Part shown: positions 16,998 through 25,186 of the stretch, one piece after another
Numbering within the stretch: the stretch's first letter is position 1
Layout of the letters: every line of letters starts with the position of its first letter
Source: Bradyrhizobium sp. MOS002
GTDB lineage: Bacteria; Pseudomonadota; Alphaproteobacteria; Rhizobiales; Xanthobacteraceae
Direction: 5' to 3'
Length of the DNA stretch: 64,000 bases
Assembly (NCBI RefSeq): GCF_003020115.1
Contig: NZ_PYFX01000002.1
Location: forward strand, 682,001-746,000
Position numbers and translations under genes: made by a program
Notes under the pieces: generated by a model
What the model was told of the DNA's origin: nothing
Databases searched by the model: none
What the model saw: only the letters and a program-made list of their open reading frames with translations

Positions 16998-17204
16998 CTA
17001 GAGCAACTGGATCGCAATCCAGACCGTGCCCCAAACCGCGAGCGACAGCGCGGCCAAGACGGCGGCCGAAATGACCATCACGCGTACCAGGTGGCCGACG
17101 CCAATGCTTGGCGTGGAGGGGACGGGGGGAAAATCATCGAAGCGCGGGATATGGCCGCGAACGCCGGTGAGCCACAGAACGAGATCGAGCGCGAACGACG
17201 CCAT
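16998..17204 (-). CDS. small single-span membrane protein next to hemN, probably low-oxygen induced
   Basis: I do not recognise this 68-residue protein. It has a hydrophobic N-terminal segment (MASFALDLVLWLTGV), a short polar Pro-rich middle (GHIPRFDDFPPVPSTPS) and a strong C-terminal transmembrane helix (about residues 44-66). The start ATG 17204 has GGAGACAGGTT upstream. An ATG in frame at 17231 would lie at or above the transcription start expected from the FixK-type box at 17265-17278, so the shorter form is better. It is divergent from hemN and lies between hemN and nirK. Its setting suggests a role in microoxic or denitrifying metabolism, but the sequence shows no catalytic motif. Confidence 0.6.
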   Translation of the reverse strand: MASFALDLVLWLTGVRGHIPRFDDFPPVPSTPSIGVGHLVRVMVISAAVLAALSLAVWGTVWIAIQLL

Positions 17205-17264
17205 AACCTGTCTCCAGAGGGCAATAATCAAATGTCACCATGGCTCCGATCCCGTGCTCGGACT

Positions 17265-17278
17265 TTGAGCGAGCGCAA
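17265..17278. promoter_or_regulatory. FixK2-type box shared by hemN and a divergent small gene
   Basis: TTGAGCGAGCGCAA is a perfect TTGA-N6-GCAA site. Its centre (17271.5) plus 41.5 bp gives a start near 17313 for hemN, with TAATTT (17301-17306) as a well-placed -10. In the other direction the start would be near 17230, upstream of the 68-residue gene. Confidence 0.8.
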
Positions 17279-17364
17279 GGTTTCGCACCCGAAAAACGGG
17301 TAATTTAATGCCATCCGGGATGCGCCGCCCCGCTGCGCAGCATTGATTTACGAATGGGTAAGAT

Positions 17365-18717
17365 ATGAGGGCCGATCTTGCGGCGAGTTACGGCGAAGAA
17401 CGACTGCCGCGCTACACGAGCTATCCGACCGCACCGCATTTCTCGCCGGCGATCGACGAGGGCGCCTACGCCCGGTGGCTGGCTGAACTCCCGGCGGCGG
17501 CCAGCGCGTCGCTTTATCTGCACGTGCCGTTCTGCCGCGAGATGTGCTGGTATTGCGGCTGCCATACCCAGATCGTTCGTCGAGACGGTCTCATCACGGC
17601 CTATCTGCGTACGCTGCGCAGCGAGATCGCGCAGGTGTCCGAGACGATCGGCCGGCGCCTCAAGGTCGAGCACATCCATTTCGGCGGCGGCACGCCGACA
17701 ATCATGGCGGCGGAGGCTTTTGCCGACTTGATGGCGACGATGCGCCAATCGTTCTTCGTGCTGCCGTCGGCCGAGATTGCAGTCGAGATCGATCCCCGCA
17801 CGCTGACTGCCGACATGGTCGAGGCCATGCGGCTCTCCGGCGTCAATCGCGCGAGCCTGGGGGTGCAGAGCTTCGATCCTGTCGTGCAGCGCGCGATCAA
17901 CCGCGTGCAGAGTTATGAGCAGACGGCTGCCGTCGTCGACATGCTCAAGCGCGCCGGCGTCAACGGCATCAACTTCGATCTCATCTACGGACTGCCGCAC
18001 CAGACCGTTGCCTCGTGCCTGGACACGGTGCGACGTTCGCTCGAGCTTGGGCCCGCCCGCTTCTCGGTGTTCGGCTACGCGCATGTGCCTGCTTTCAAGA
18101 AGCACCAGCGCATGATCAACGAGGCCGTGCTGCCCGACGGCCTTGCGCGCCACGACCAGGCCTGCGCGATCGCAAATGCGTTGAAGGAGGCCGGTTATGT
18201 GCAGATCGGGCTCGATCATTTCGCACGACCAGACGATTCCATGGCCGTGGCCTTCGAGCAACGCACGCTGCGGCGCAATTTTCAGGGCTACACCACCGAC
18301 AAGGGCGAAATTCTGCTCGGCTTCGGCGCGAGCGCGATCGGACATTTGCCGCAGGGCTATGTCCAGAACGAGGTGCAGATCGGCGCCTATGCGCAGAGCA
18401 TCGCCGCGGGCCATTTGGCCACCGCGAAGGGCTATGGACTCACCGACGACGACCGGCTGCGCGCCGACATCATCGAACGCATCATGTGCGAGTTCAGCGC
18501 CGATCTCGGCGACATCTGCGCGCGTCATGGCGCGGAGGCTGGGGCAATGCTGAAATCGGCATCGCGTCTGAAGCCGCTGATTTCCGACGGCGTCGTGAGA
18601 CTGGACGGCGACCGAATCGCAGTCGCAAAGGACTCGCGCTTCCTGGTCCGCAGCGTCGCGGCCGCATTCGATGCGCATCTGGATCCGGCGAAGCAGCTGC
18701 ATAGCCGGGCAGTGTGA
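17365..18717 (+). CDS. hemN: oxygen-independent coproporphyrinogen III dehydrogenase
   Basis: This radical S-adenosylmethionine enzyme makes protoporphyrinogen IX from coproporphyrinogen III without oxygen, so heme can be built under microoxic conditions for the cytochromes of Nap and other oxidases. The 450-residue protein begins RYTSYPTAPHF, typical of true HemN. The iron-sulfur motif CREMCWYCGC places Cys57, Cys61 and Cys64 in the CxxxCxxC pattern, with Cys66 as in HemN. HFGGGTPT, EIDPRTL, GVQSFDP and NFDLIYGLPHQT follow, so this is HemN rather than the heme chaperone HemW. A FixK2-type box and good -10 lie upstream. A DUF1858 gene follows 101 bp downstream. Confidence 0.96.
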   Translation: MRADLAASYGEERLPRYTSYPTAPHFSPAIDEGAYARWLAELPAAASASLYLHVPFCREMCWYCGCHTQIVRRDGLITAYLRTLRSEIAQVSETIGRRLKVEHIHFGGGTPTIMAAEAFADLMATMRQSFFVLPSAEIAVEIDPRTLTADMVEAMRLSGVNRASLGVQSFDPVVQRAINRVQSYEQTAAVVDMLKRAGVNGINFDLIYGLPHQTVASCLDTVRRSLELGPARFSVFGYAHVPAFKKHQRMINEAVLPDGLARHDQACAIANALKEAGYVQIGLDHFARPDDSMAVAFEQRTLRRNFQGYTTDKGEILLGFGASAIGHLPQGYVQNEVQIGAYAQSIAAGHLATAKGYGLTDDDRLRADIIERIMCEFSADLGDICARHGAEAGAMLKSASRLKPLISDGVVRLDGDRIAVAKDSRFLVRSVAAAFDAHLDPAKQLHSRAV

Positions 18718-18818
18718 GATCACCTTGCCGTCATGCCGGAATGACGGGCCAGCTTGCGCTTCGACAAAGAGACCCTCGCCCGCTCCGCTATCGTGGTTTC
18801 GGAACGGAGTTGTTGTCC

Positions 18819-19016
18819 ATGCCTTTTGGATCCGACGATCTGGTCGATGACATCATGCGCACGGCGCCGCACACGATCCGCGTGTTTCTCGCCTTCAGGA
18901 TGGCCTGCGTGGGCTGTCCGATCGCAACCTTCCACACGGTCGATGACGCCTGCCGCGAGCATGGCATCGATCGCGACAAATTCCTCGCCGCGCTGTGCGA
19001 CCGCGTGCCGGCGTGA
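18819..19016 (+). CDS. DUF1858 domain protein with CxxC-type disulfide motif
   Basis: This small cytoplasmic protein of 65 residues is made almost entirely of a DUF1858 domain, named for redox-disulfide modules associated with hybrid-cluster proteins. The cysteine pair is in MACVGCPIATFHT at about residues 30-33, and a further Cys is found in DACREHGID. ATG 18819 has GGAACGGAG upstream; longer in-frame readings lack support. It follows hemN on the same strand and precedes nnrR, a context that fits a role in nitrosative or low-oxygen stress. Its exact role is unknown. I did not find a separate FixK-type box in front of it. Confidence 0.8.
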   Translation: MPFGSDDLVDDIMRTAPHTIRVFLAFRMACVGCPIATFHTVDDACREHGIDRDKFLAALCDRVPA

Positions 19017-19087
19017 ACCGGTCTGGAATTCGCGCGGGCCGCGCGCGGATTCCCGGGTGAGGGGCGCTTTCGCCGTAAGCGGACGCA

Positions 19088-19250
19088 CCCTCACCCCTGT
19101 TTTCCTTCTTCACCTCTCCCCGCTTGCGGGGAGAGGTCGGATCGCCTTTTGCGATCCGGGTGAGGGGGTACAGGTCTCTCGACGATCTCATACGCGGAAA
19201 GAGGCCCCTCAACCCGACCCTCTCCCCGTAAGAACGGGGAGAGGGAGAAG
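19088..19250. repeat. interspersed repeat with CTCTCCCCG hairpins
   Basis: The element contains three nested inverted repeats: CTCTCCCCGCTTGCGGGGAGAG (about 19115-19136, split here as arms CTCTCCCCGC and GCGGGGAGAG), GGATCGC/GCGATCC, and CCCTCTCCCCGT/ACGGGGAGAGGG near 19218-19245. It fills the convergent junction between the DUF1858 gene and nnrR. Such elements are widespread in rhizobia. It could terminate transcription in both directions. Confidence 0.75.
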
Positions 19251-19252
19251 AG

Positions 19253-19963
19253 CTACGCCGCGCCGCTGTCGGGACTCCGCTCCGCCAGCACGACGATCCC
19301 ATGCGGATCGCGCAGGATGATGCGCTGACGGCCGCTCTCGACCAGCCCCTGCTGTTCCCAGCCGCTCAGGATGCGGCTCACGGTGTGCAGCGTGGTGCCG
19401 GTCATCTGCGCGATGTCCTGGCGGCTGATCGGGAAGTCGATCTCGATGCCGTGGTCGAGCTTCTTGCCGGATTGTTTGGCGAGGCGCAGCAGCGCATGCG
19501 CGACGCGCTGCTCGACCTGCTGGGTCGACATTTCCAGGATCCGCGTGTGGCTCTCCTGGAGCCGCGTGCCGACAGTCTGGAGCGTGTTGGCGGCAAGCGA
19601 GGGAAATCGCTCGATCAGTCGCGGCCAGGCCGACGTCGGCCAGATCAGGGCGACGCTGTCGTCGACGGCGATCGCCGTGGCCGGATAGCGCGCGGCTCCG
19701 ATCGCCATCGCGAGACCGAACGTTTCGCCCGGCGCGACATAGCGGACCACGATCTGCTCGCCGGTCGGTGTGGTCTTGGCCGCGCGAACATGGCCGTGCA
19801 GCAGCAGGAAGAAGGATTGTGCGTCCGCGCCCTGCTCGAAAATGGCACTGTTCTTGGGGTAGCGCGCCGAGCGGGCCTCGCGCAGGATCTCCTCGAGGTC
19901 CTCGGGTTTGACACCCGCAAACAGCGGCAAATGCGCAACCAGCGATGTGTCGACCTTGGCCAT
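19253..19963 (-). CDS. nnrR: CRP/FNR-family regulator, probable nitric-oxide regulator NnrR
   Basis: This transcription factor of 236 residues has an N-terminal cyclic-nucleotide-like sensor domain (about residues 10-125), a dimer helix, and a C-terminal winged helix (SRQDIAQMTGTTLHTVSRILSGWEQQG, about residues 183-209). It contains no cysteine at all, so it cannot hold the oxygen-sensing cluster of FNR. That agrees with NnrR, which responds to NO and activates nirK, nor genes and nnrS. ATG 19963 has AAGGAGG six bases upstream and is preferred over the start at 20002. It is divergent from nnrS and shares a TTG-N8-CAA box with it, which suggests a FixK2 to NnrR cascade. Confidence 0.9.
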   Translation of the reverse strand: MAKVDTSLVAHLPLFAGVKPEDLEEILREARSARYPKNSAIFEQGADAQSFFLLLHGHVRAAKTTPTGEQIVVRYVAPGETFGLAMAIGAARYPATAIAVDDSVALIWPTSAWPRLIERFPSLAANTLQTVGTRLQESHTRILEMSTQQVEQRVAHALLRLAKQSGKKLDHGIEIDFPISRQDIAQMTGTTLHTVSRILSGWEQQGLVESGRQRIILRDPHGIVVLAERSPDSGAA

Positions 19964-20014
19964 TCTGCCTCCTTGGCGCTGGAAGTGTGATGACACCTGC
20001 AATCGTCAGGGTGT

Positions 20015-20028
20015 TTGCGATAGCTCAA
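20015..20028. promoter_or_regulatory. FixK2/NnrR-type box between nnrR and nnrS
   Basis: TTGCGATAGCTCAA reads TTGC-N6-TCAA. For nnrS, a class II start would be near 20063, and TATTTT (20051-20056) is a well-placed -10. For nnrR, the expected start is near 19980, but no convincing -10 is seen. The box therefore fits nnrS best and may also serve nnrR. Confidence 0.75.
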
Positions 20029-20090
20029 AAGGCGGACGCCCGGACGGCAGTATTTTTCCAGGCGACGATTTGAATCGACTGGAGTTGACC

Positions 20091-21302
20091 ATGGCTGGCG
20101 CCCGATCCCGTAACTTTGAGGGCTGGCCGCTGTTTGCGAACAGCTTTCGGCCCTTTTTCCTGCTCGCCGCGATCCAGGCAGGGCTTTCGATCCTGGCCTG
20201 GCTGCCGATGTTCTACGGCGAATTGTCGGTGAGCTCCGCTTTCGCGCCGCGCGACTGGCACGTCCATGAGATGCTCTACGGCTTCCTGCCGGCGGTGATC
20301 ACGGGATTCCTGTTCACGGCGATCCCGAACTGGACCGGGCGGCTGCCGATCCAGGGGACGTCCTTGGGCGCGCTGCTGGCGGTCTGGCTCGCCGGCCGCG
20401 TGGCAGTGACGCTGTCCGCCGATGTCGGCTGGGCGTTTGCGCTTGCCGTCGATGCCTCCTTTCTGACGTTGGTCGTCGCCGCTGCAACACGCGAGATCAT
20501 CGCCGGCGGCAACTGGCGCAACCTGCCCGTGGTGGTGCTGGTACTCGTGCTGCTCGCCGGCAATGTCGCCTTCCATCTCGAAGCGCATTATGCGGGTGGG
20601 GCCGATGTCGCCATCCGCGTCGGGATCGGCGTGGTCGTCCTGACGATCTCGCTGATTGGCGGCCGCATCATCCCAAGCTTCACCCGCAATTGGTTGGTCA
20701 AGTTCAACCCTGGCCGCCTGCCGGTGCCGTTCGGGCGTTTCGACGGTGTGGTGATCGGGTGCAGCGCGCTGGCGCTCGTCTCATGGATCGTCGCGCCGTT
20801 GAGTACGGGCACCGGGGCGGTGATGGCTTTGGTCGGTGTGTTGCACCTGGTGCGGCTCGCACGCTGGGCCGGTGATCGCACCTCGCGCGAGCGGCTGCTC
20901 CTGATTCTCCATGTCGGCTATGTCTTCGTGCCGCTCGGCTTCCTTCTGCATGCTTTTGCCGTCTTCGGCGCGTTGCCGCCGAGCGCGGGCATCCACGCCT
21001 GGATGGCGGGCGCGGCCGGAACCATGACGCTCGCGGTGATGACCCGTGCGAGTCTCGGCCATACCGGACAGGCGCTGACGGCTTCGCCGGCGACACAAGG
21101 CATCTATGCCGCGATCGTCGTCGCGGCGCTGGCGCGGGTCGCGGCGGTGGTTTGGCCTGCGCACAGCGATGCGTTGCTGCACCTTGCCGCCTGCGGCTGG
21201 ATCGTTGCGTTCCTCGGCTTTGCCATCGCGTTCGGCCCGTTGCTCGCCGGCAGCCGTCGCCGCGCGCTTGCCATCATGGGCGTGCCCGTCCCGGCACGCT
21301 GA
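20091..21302 (+). CDS. nnrS: NnrS family membrane protein
   Basis: This is a heme- and copper-containing polytopic membrane protein of 403 residues, found with denitrification genes and linked to relief of nitric oxide stress. It has about twelve hydrophobic helices. The signature NWTGRLPIQG is present at about residues 79-88, with DWHVHEMLYGFLPAVITGFLF just before it and GGRIIPSFTRNWL in the middle; these His and Arg residues are typical of NnrS. ATG 20091 has GGAG seven bases upstream. It is divergent from nnrR and is preceded by a TTG-N8-CAA box. Its stop is only 2 bp from the stop of the convergent AraC-type gene. Confidence 0.95.
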   Translation: MAGARSRNFEGWPLFANSFRPFFLLAAIQAGLSILAWLPMFYGELSVSSAFAPRDWHVHEMLYGFLPAVITGFLFTAIPNWTGRLPIQGTSLGALLAVWLAGRVAVTLSADVGWAFALAVDASFLTLVVAAATREIIAGGNWRNLPVVVLVLVLLAGNVAFHLEAHYAGGADVAIRVGIGVVVLTISLIGGRIIPSFTRNWLVKFNPGRLPVPFGRFDGVVIGCSALALVSWIVAPLSTGTGAVMALVGVLHLVRLARWAGDRTSRERLLLILHVGYVFVPLGFLLHAFAVFGALPPSAGIHAWMAGAAGTMTLAVMTRASLGHTGQALTASPATQGIYAAIVVAALARVAAVVWPAHSDALLHLAACGWIVAFLGFAIAFGPLLAGSRRRALAIMGVPVPAR

Positions 21303-21304
21303 AT

Positions 21305-22333
21305 TCAAGCTGCGGTTGCCACGGTCGATGATCCCGGTGGCCGGACGCCTTTGCGCCATGCGGTGATGGTGCAGCCGAAGCGGCCGCGGAACCAGCGGGC
21401 CATGGCGCTCTGTGCGGAGAAGCCGAGCTGCGCGGCGATGTCGGCCAGCGGCCGGCCGGGGTCGTCGATCAGCTGGACCGCGAGATCGGCGCGCTGCGCG
21501 TCGAGAATGGCCGAGAAGCTGGTGCCGGCTTCGGCGAGGTGCCGGTGGATGGTGCGGCGGGTACAGGCAAGGTGCTCGGCGACGCGCTCGACCGTGCAGT
21601 CGCCGCCGACGAGCAGGAGACGCACGACCTCGTCGACCTTCTCCTCCCAACTTGCCGGCCGCGTCTCGATCGCCTCGATCCGCTTGCGGAGATAGCTCGC
21701 GATCAGCGGATGCGCACTCGGGATCCGGCGCTCCATGTCGTGTGCCGACAACAGGATCGAATCGTCCTCCGCGTTGAAGATCACACGGCAGCCGTAGAAC
21801 TCGCGGTAGCGCTTGCGGTCGTGCGGCGGTGGATAATGCAGGTGCACTTCCTGCGGCCGCCAATCGCTGCCGAACAGCGACTGGATGATGCGATGGACGC
21901 TGCCGAGCGCCATGTCGATCGACTGGCGCGGCGCGGTCGGCTGTCGGCCGCGCAGATGCAGCGTGACGGTCACGGTCTGCTTGTTGCGGGTGACGTCAAG
22001 CTTCATGCCGTCGTGATGGATCGGGATGAAGCGCGAGAAGGCTTCGATGGCTTCACCAACGGTCGCCTGTTCGCGCACGATCAAGCCGACCGCGCCGAAA
22101 TTGGTCAGCCCGCCACGCTCGGCAAGCCGCAAGCCGAAATCTTCGGCTCCGGACGCCTCCGCCGACAATTCGAGCAGACGTCGCAGGCCGGTGACGGCAA
22201 TGGGCGTATCGGGCTTGTCGAGGCAGGCCAGCGGCAGCCTGATCTTGCGCATCATTTGCTTGGGGTCGAGCCCGACCGACCGGGCGACCTCCGGATAGTA
22301 GCTCAAGCCCGCGCTACGAATGAGGTCGGTCAT
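21305..22333 (-). CDS. AraC-family transcriptional regulator (OruR/ArgR-like layout)
   Basis: This DNA-binding regulator of 342 residues has an N-terminal ligand-binding domain of about 200 residues, of the type found in OruR-like regulators, and a C-terminal AraC/XylS double helix-turn-helix. VERVAEHLACTRRTIHRHLAEAG (about 247-269) is the first helix-turn-helix and PLADIAAQLGFSAQSAMARWFRGRFG (about 297-322) the second. The start at 22333 gives MTDLIRSAGL, typical of the family. It converges with nnrS and is divergent from a FixJ-like regulator. The inducer is unknown; nothing ties it directly to denitrification except position. Confidence 0.88.
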   Translation of the reverse strand: MTDLIRSAGLSYYPEVARSVGLDPKQMMRKIRLPLACLDKPDTPIAVTGLRRLLELSAEASGAEDFGLRLAERGGLTNFGAVGLIVREQATVGEAIEAFSRFIPIHHDGMKLDVTRNKQTVTVTLHLRGRQPTAPRQSIDMALGSVHRIIQSLFGSDWRPQEVHLHYPPPHDRKRYREFYGCRVIFNAEDDSILLSAHDMERRIPSAHPLIASYLRKRIEAIETRPASWEEKVDEVVRLLLVGGDCTVERVAEHLACTRRTIHRHLAEAGTSFSAILDAQRADLAVQLIDDPGRPLADIAAQLGFSAQSAMARWFRGRFGCTITAWRKGVRPPGSSTVATAA

Positions 22334-22439
22334 GCGACCCGCTCCTGCCAGCCATCCGGCAGATGTCCCGAAATGTAAAGTTTCTGTCCCGATCCGTCAA
22401 ATCCGGGAACAGCGTGGAACATACATAAGTGAAACCGAA

Positions 22440-22459
22440 GCACGGCGTGAATGCCGTGC
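22440..22459. promoter_or_regulatory. palindromic site upstream of the FixJ-like regulator
   Basis: GCACGGC (22440-22446) and GCCGTGC (22453-22459) form a perfect 7-bp dyad with a 6-bp spacer. It lies between the divergent AraC and FixJ-like genes. It could be an operator for either, or an mRNA hairpin. This rests on symmetry alone. Confidence 0.3.
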
Positions 22460-22534
22460 ATATGACGGCGCGGCGCGATGAGGCCCCGCTGCCGTCTCGG
22501 ACCATTTGACCAAAGACATTGCTGGATCGGAATT

Positions 22535-23155
22535 ATGCCGGGGAACATGCTTTCCAAGGGTGAGGTATTCGTCATCGACACCGATGCCGCCTCGCGCGAA
22601 CAATTGTCCACCGCGCTTCAACAGAGCGCATACAACGTAATCTGCTTCGCCGATGGCGCCTCTCTGCTCTCGGAAGCCAAGGCGCGGATGCCGGCCTGCG
22701 TGCTGCTGGAGATGCCGCCCGATCGCTCCGGTCTCGACGTGCTAAAACGCCTGCGCGAGGAAAACTGCATGGCGCCGGTGCTGGTGACCGCGACAAACGG
22801 CAGCATCGCTATGGCGGTCGACGCCATCAAGAGCGGTGCGGCCGACTTCATCGAGAAGCCGTTCCGCACCTGCGACATCGTCGACCGGATCGATGCTGCG
22901 ATCGACGAGTTCGCACAGCCCGGCTCCAACCGGCAGCGCTGGTTGCCTGGCTGCGAACCCCTGACAGAGCGGGAAGGCGACGTACTCGAGCATCTCGCCG
23001 CCGGCCTGACCAACAAGGAGATCGCCCGGCGCATGCATCTGAGCGCACGGACTGTCGAGGGCTATCGCGCCGGCATTTTGAGGAAGGCCGGTGCCAAGAA
23101 TGTAACCGATCTGCTCCGCCGCATTTTCGGACAGGGATCGTCCGCTCAGGATTAA
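22535..23155 (+). CDS. FixJ/NarL-type response regulator with an atypical receiver
   Basis: This two-domain regulator of 206 residues has a receiver domain (about 8-120) and a LuxR-type DNA-binding domain (LTEREGDVLEHLAAGLTNKEIARRMHLSARTVEGYR, about 146-181). The receiver keeps one acidic pocket (VIDTD), the switch Thr region (VTATNG) and Lys108 (EKPF). The residue that should be the phosphorylated Asp is Glu59 (VLLEMPP instead of VLLD). Glu cannot be phosphorylated normally and can mimic the active state, so the protein may be always on or controlled another way. ATG 22535 is listed; ATG 22547 is close behind. No histidine kinase gene is adjacent. Confidence 0.85.
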   Translation: MPGNMLSKGEVFVIDTDAASREQLSTALQQSAYNVICFADGASLLSEAKARMPACVLLEMPPDRSGLDVLKRLREENCMAPVLVTATNGSIAMAVDAIKSGAADFIEKPFRTCDIVDRIDAAIDEFAQPGSNRQRWLPGCEPLTEREGDVLEHLAAGLTNKEIARRMHLSARTVEGYRAGILRKAGAKNVTDLLRRIFGQGSSAQD

Positions 23156-23323
23156 GGGCTCCGTCGCGGGCCGACGCCACGGTCCGGGCCTTGCTGCCGC
23201 CGCGGCGGCGCCCCACGGAAACCCCAATCGAACCAATTCCTTCCCTGCCGCGTCCAACCATGTTGGCGAGGCATTGGATCGCGCGTCCGGCTGGCGGCGG
23301 CGATGACTTGGAGGAGGGACTTG

Positions 23324-25000
23324 ATGCGCATCACCGCAAAATGTTTGGCAACGACGAGCCTGGTTCTGGTGACCACGGCATTCGCGTCGCCGTCATGGGC
23401 CGCCGAATTGGACGCCACATCGGCGATCGATACCGTCACCGTTTACCCCGATGGCGCGACCGTTACCCGCGTCATCGCGGTGGACCTGCCGTCTGGTGAC
23501 TCGACGCTCATTACCAAGGACTTCCCGCTTGGTCTCGACACCTCCTCGATCCGGGTGGAGGGTGAGGGGGGAGCGAAGCTCACCATCGGCACGATCGATG
23601 CGCGAACACCGCGTGCGGCGCCTGTCAATTTGCCGGAGCTGGACAAGCGCATCGAGGCGCTGAACGACCAGCGCGCCGACCTGCAAGGCGCCATCGACTC
23701 GGCCAATGCGCGGCGCAAATTCGCGGAGCATTTTGCGGAAGCGTCGCCCGCGGGCATCGGCGACAAGGGCGAGGCGCGACCGATTGCCGAATGGCGCACG
23801 GCCTTTGCCACCGTCGGCGAGGAAATTGCGAGCGCCGATACCGCCGTTCGCGACGCCACGCGCAAGATGCGCGAGATCGATCGGCAGATCGCCCAGTTCG
23901 AAGTCGAGCGCAAGGCCAAGCCGCCGAGCAAGCTCGAAGTCCGCATGGACATCGCCGCGCCGGCAGCAACCAAGGCGACGTTGAGGGTCACCTACAATGT
24001 GCGCAATGCGCGCTGGCTGCCGCTCTACGACGCCCGCCTCGACACCGGCGCGAAGGATCGCAAGCCGCAGCTCGAGCTTGTCCGCCGTGCCGAAGTCACC
24101 CAATCAACCGGCGAGGACTGGTCCAACGTCACGCTCGGCGTCTCCACGGCGCGGATCGGTCGCGGCGGCAGCGCGCCGGAGCTGAATTCGCTGGTTGCAC
24201 AATATCCGCAGGTGCCGAGGCCGCGGGCGCTGGGCTCAGTTTCGGATTCGGCAATGCCTGCGGCGGCGCCAATGCAGCAGCGAAAGATGGAAATGTCGAC
24301 GGCCAAGGCGGCCGACGATATCCGCGAGCGCGCCGAAGAACAGCAGGCCGTTGCTGAAATCGGCGACTTCCAGGCCACCTACAAAATTCCCGGCCGTGTC
24401 AGCCTCGGCGCCGCCGAGGGCGCCAAGAGCCTGCGCATCGCCTCGATGACAGTGCCCGCCGATCTCATGGTGCGCGCGGCGCCGGTGATGGACCCCACCG
24501 CCTTCCTCGAAGCCAGCTTCAAGCAGACCGACGACACGAGTCTGTTGCCGGGTAAGGTCGCAATCTATCGGGATGGAACCTTCGTCGGCCGCGGCAAGCT
24601 CTCGGCTTCGGTCAAGGATGACATCGTGCGGCTCGGCTTCGGCGCCGACGACAAGGTCAGGATCGAGCGCGCCGTGCTCAAGCGCAACGAAGGTTCGGCC
24701 GGTCTCCTGGTCACGACGTCGAAGACTGACGAGCGCGCATTCAAGACCACAATCCGCAATGGTCACGACTTCCCGATCAAGGTCGCGATCGAGGACCAGT
24801 TGCCGGTCAGCGAGAACGAGGACATCCTCGTCGAGATGTTGCCTGCGACCACGCCGCCGACCGCAAGCAACATCCGCGACCGGCGCGGCATCCTGGAATG
24901 GTCGTTCGACGCCAAGCCCGGTGAGGTCAAGGACATCAATTTCGCCTGGCGCATTCGCTGGCCGAAGGACAAGAGCGTGGTGATCGTGCCGGCTGGCTAA
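23324..25000 (+). CDS. exported DUF4139 / MuiA-family protein
   Basis: This exported protein of 558 residues begins with a Sec signal peptide (residues about 1-28, ending SPSWAAE). It then has the DUF4140-like N-terminal domain (TVTVYPDGATVTRV), a coiled-coil region rich in charged residues (about 105-205, LPELDKRIEALNDQRADL onward), and the DUF4139 beta domain (YNVRNARWLPLYDARL, about 220-235). Related proteins are called mucoidy inhibitor A, but their molecular role is unknown. GAGGAGGGACTTG before ATG 23324 sets this start; ATG 23303 is too far from it. It follows the response regulator by 168 bp. Confidence 0.88.
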   Translation: MRITAKCLATTSLVLVTTAFASPSWAAELDATSAIDTVTVYPDGATVTRVIAVDLPSGDSTLITKDFPLGLDTSSIRVEGEGGAKLTIGTIDARTPRAAPVNLPELDKRIEALNDQRADLQGAIDSANARRKFAEHFAEASPAGIGDKGEARPIAEWRTAFATVGEEIASADTAVRDATRKMREIDRQIAQFEVERKAKPPSKLEVRMDIAAPAATKATLRVTYNVRNARWLPLYDARLDTGAKDRKPQLELVRRAEVTQSTGEDWSNVTLGVSTARIGRGGSAPELNSLVAQYPQVPRPRALGSVSDSAMPAAAPMQQRKMEMSTAKAADDIRERAEEQQAVAEIGDFQATYKIPGRVSLGAAEGAKSLRIASMTVPADLMVRAAPVMDPTAFLEASFKQTDDTSLLPGKVAIYRDGTFVGRGKLSASVKDDIVRLGFGADDKVRIERAVLKRNEGSAGLLVTTSKTDERAFKTTIRNGHDFPIKVAIEDQLPVSENEDILVEMLPATTPPTASNIRDRRGILEWSFDAKPGEVKDINFAWRIRWPKDKSVVIVPAG

Positions 25001-25050
25001 TGGGCGGCGCCGAAGTGCGATGTTGTCTTAGCTCGCGCTCGCTCACTCCC

Positions 25051-25173
25051 TGTCATGCCCCGCCTAGTGCGCAGTTGCGCACAGGGGCGGGGCATCCGGT
25101 ACGCCGCGACGTCACGATCTAATCGCTGTCGACGCGGATTACTGGATCGCCCGGTCGAGCCGGGCGATGACCG
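25051..25173. repeat. interspersed repeat with GTCATGCCCCG ... CGGGCGATGAC ends
   Basis: The element begins TGTCATGCCCCGCC and contains an inner GCCCC/GGGGC pair, then ends with the hairpin ATCGCCCGG ... CCGGGCGAT (about 25146-25170). It fills the convergent junction between the DUF4139 gene and the phytase-like gene. It resembles a dispersed Bradyrhizobium intergenic element (from memory). Confidence 0.7.
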
Positions 25174-25186
25174 TGTTGAGAGCGCC

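Noticed and set aside
19088..19250. Possible CRISPR-like array from repeated CTCTCCCC units
   Set aside because: The units are nested inverted repeats, not direct repeats with equal spacers, and no cas genes are present. It is an interspersed repeat.
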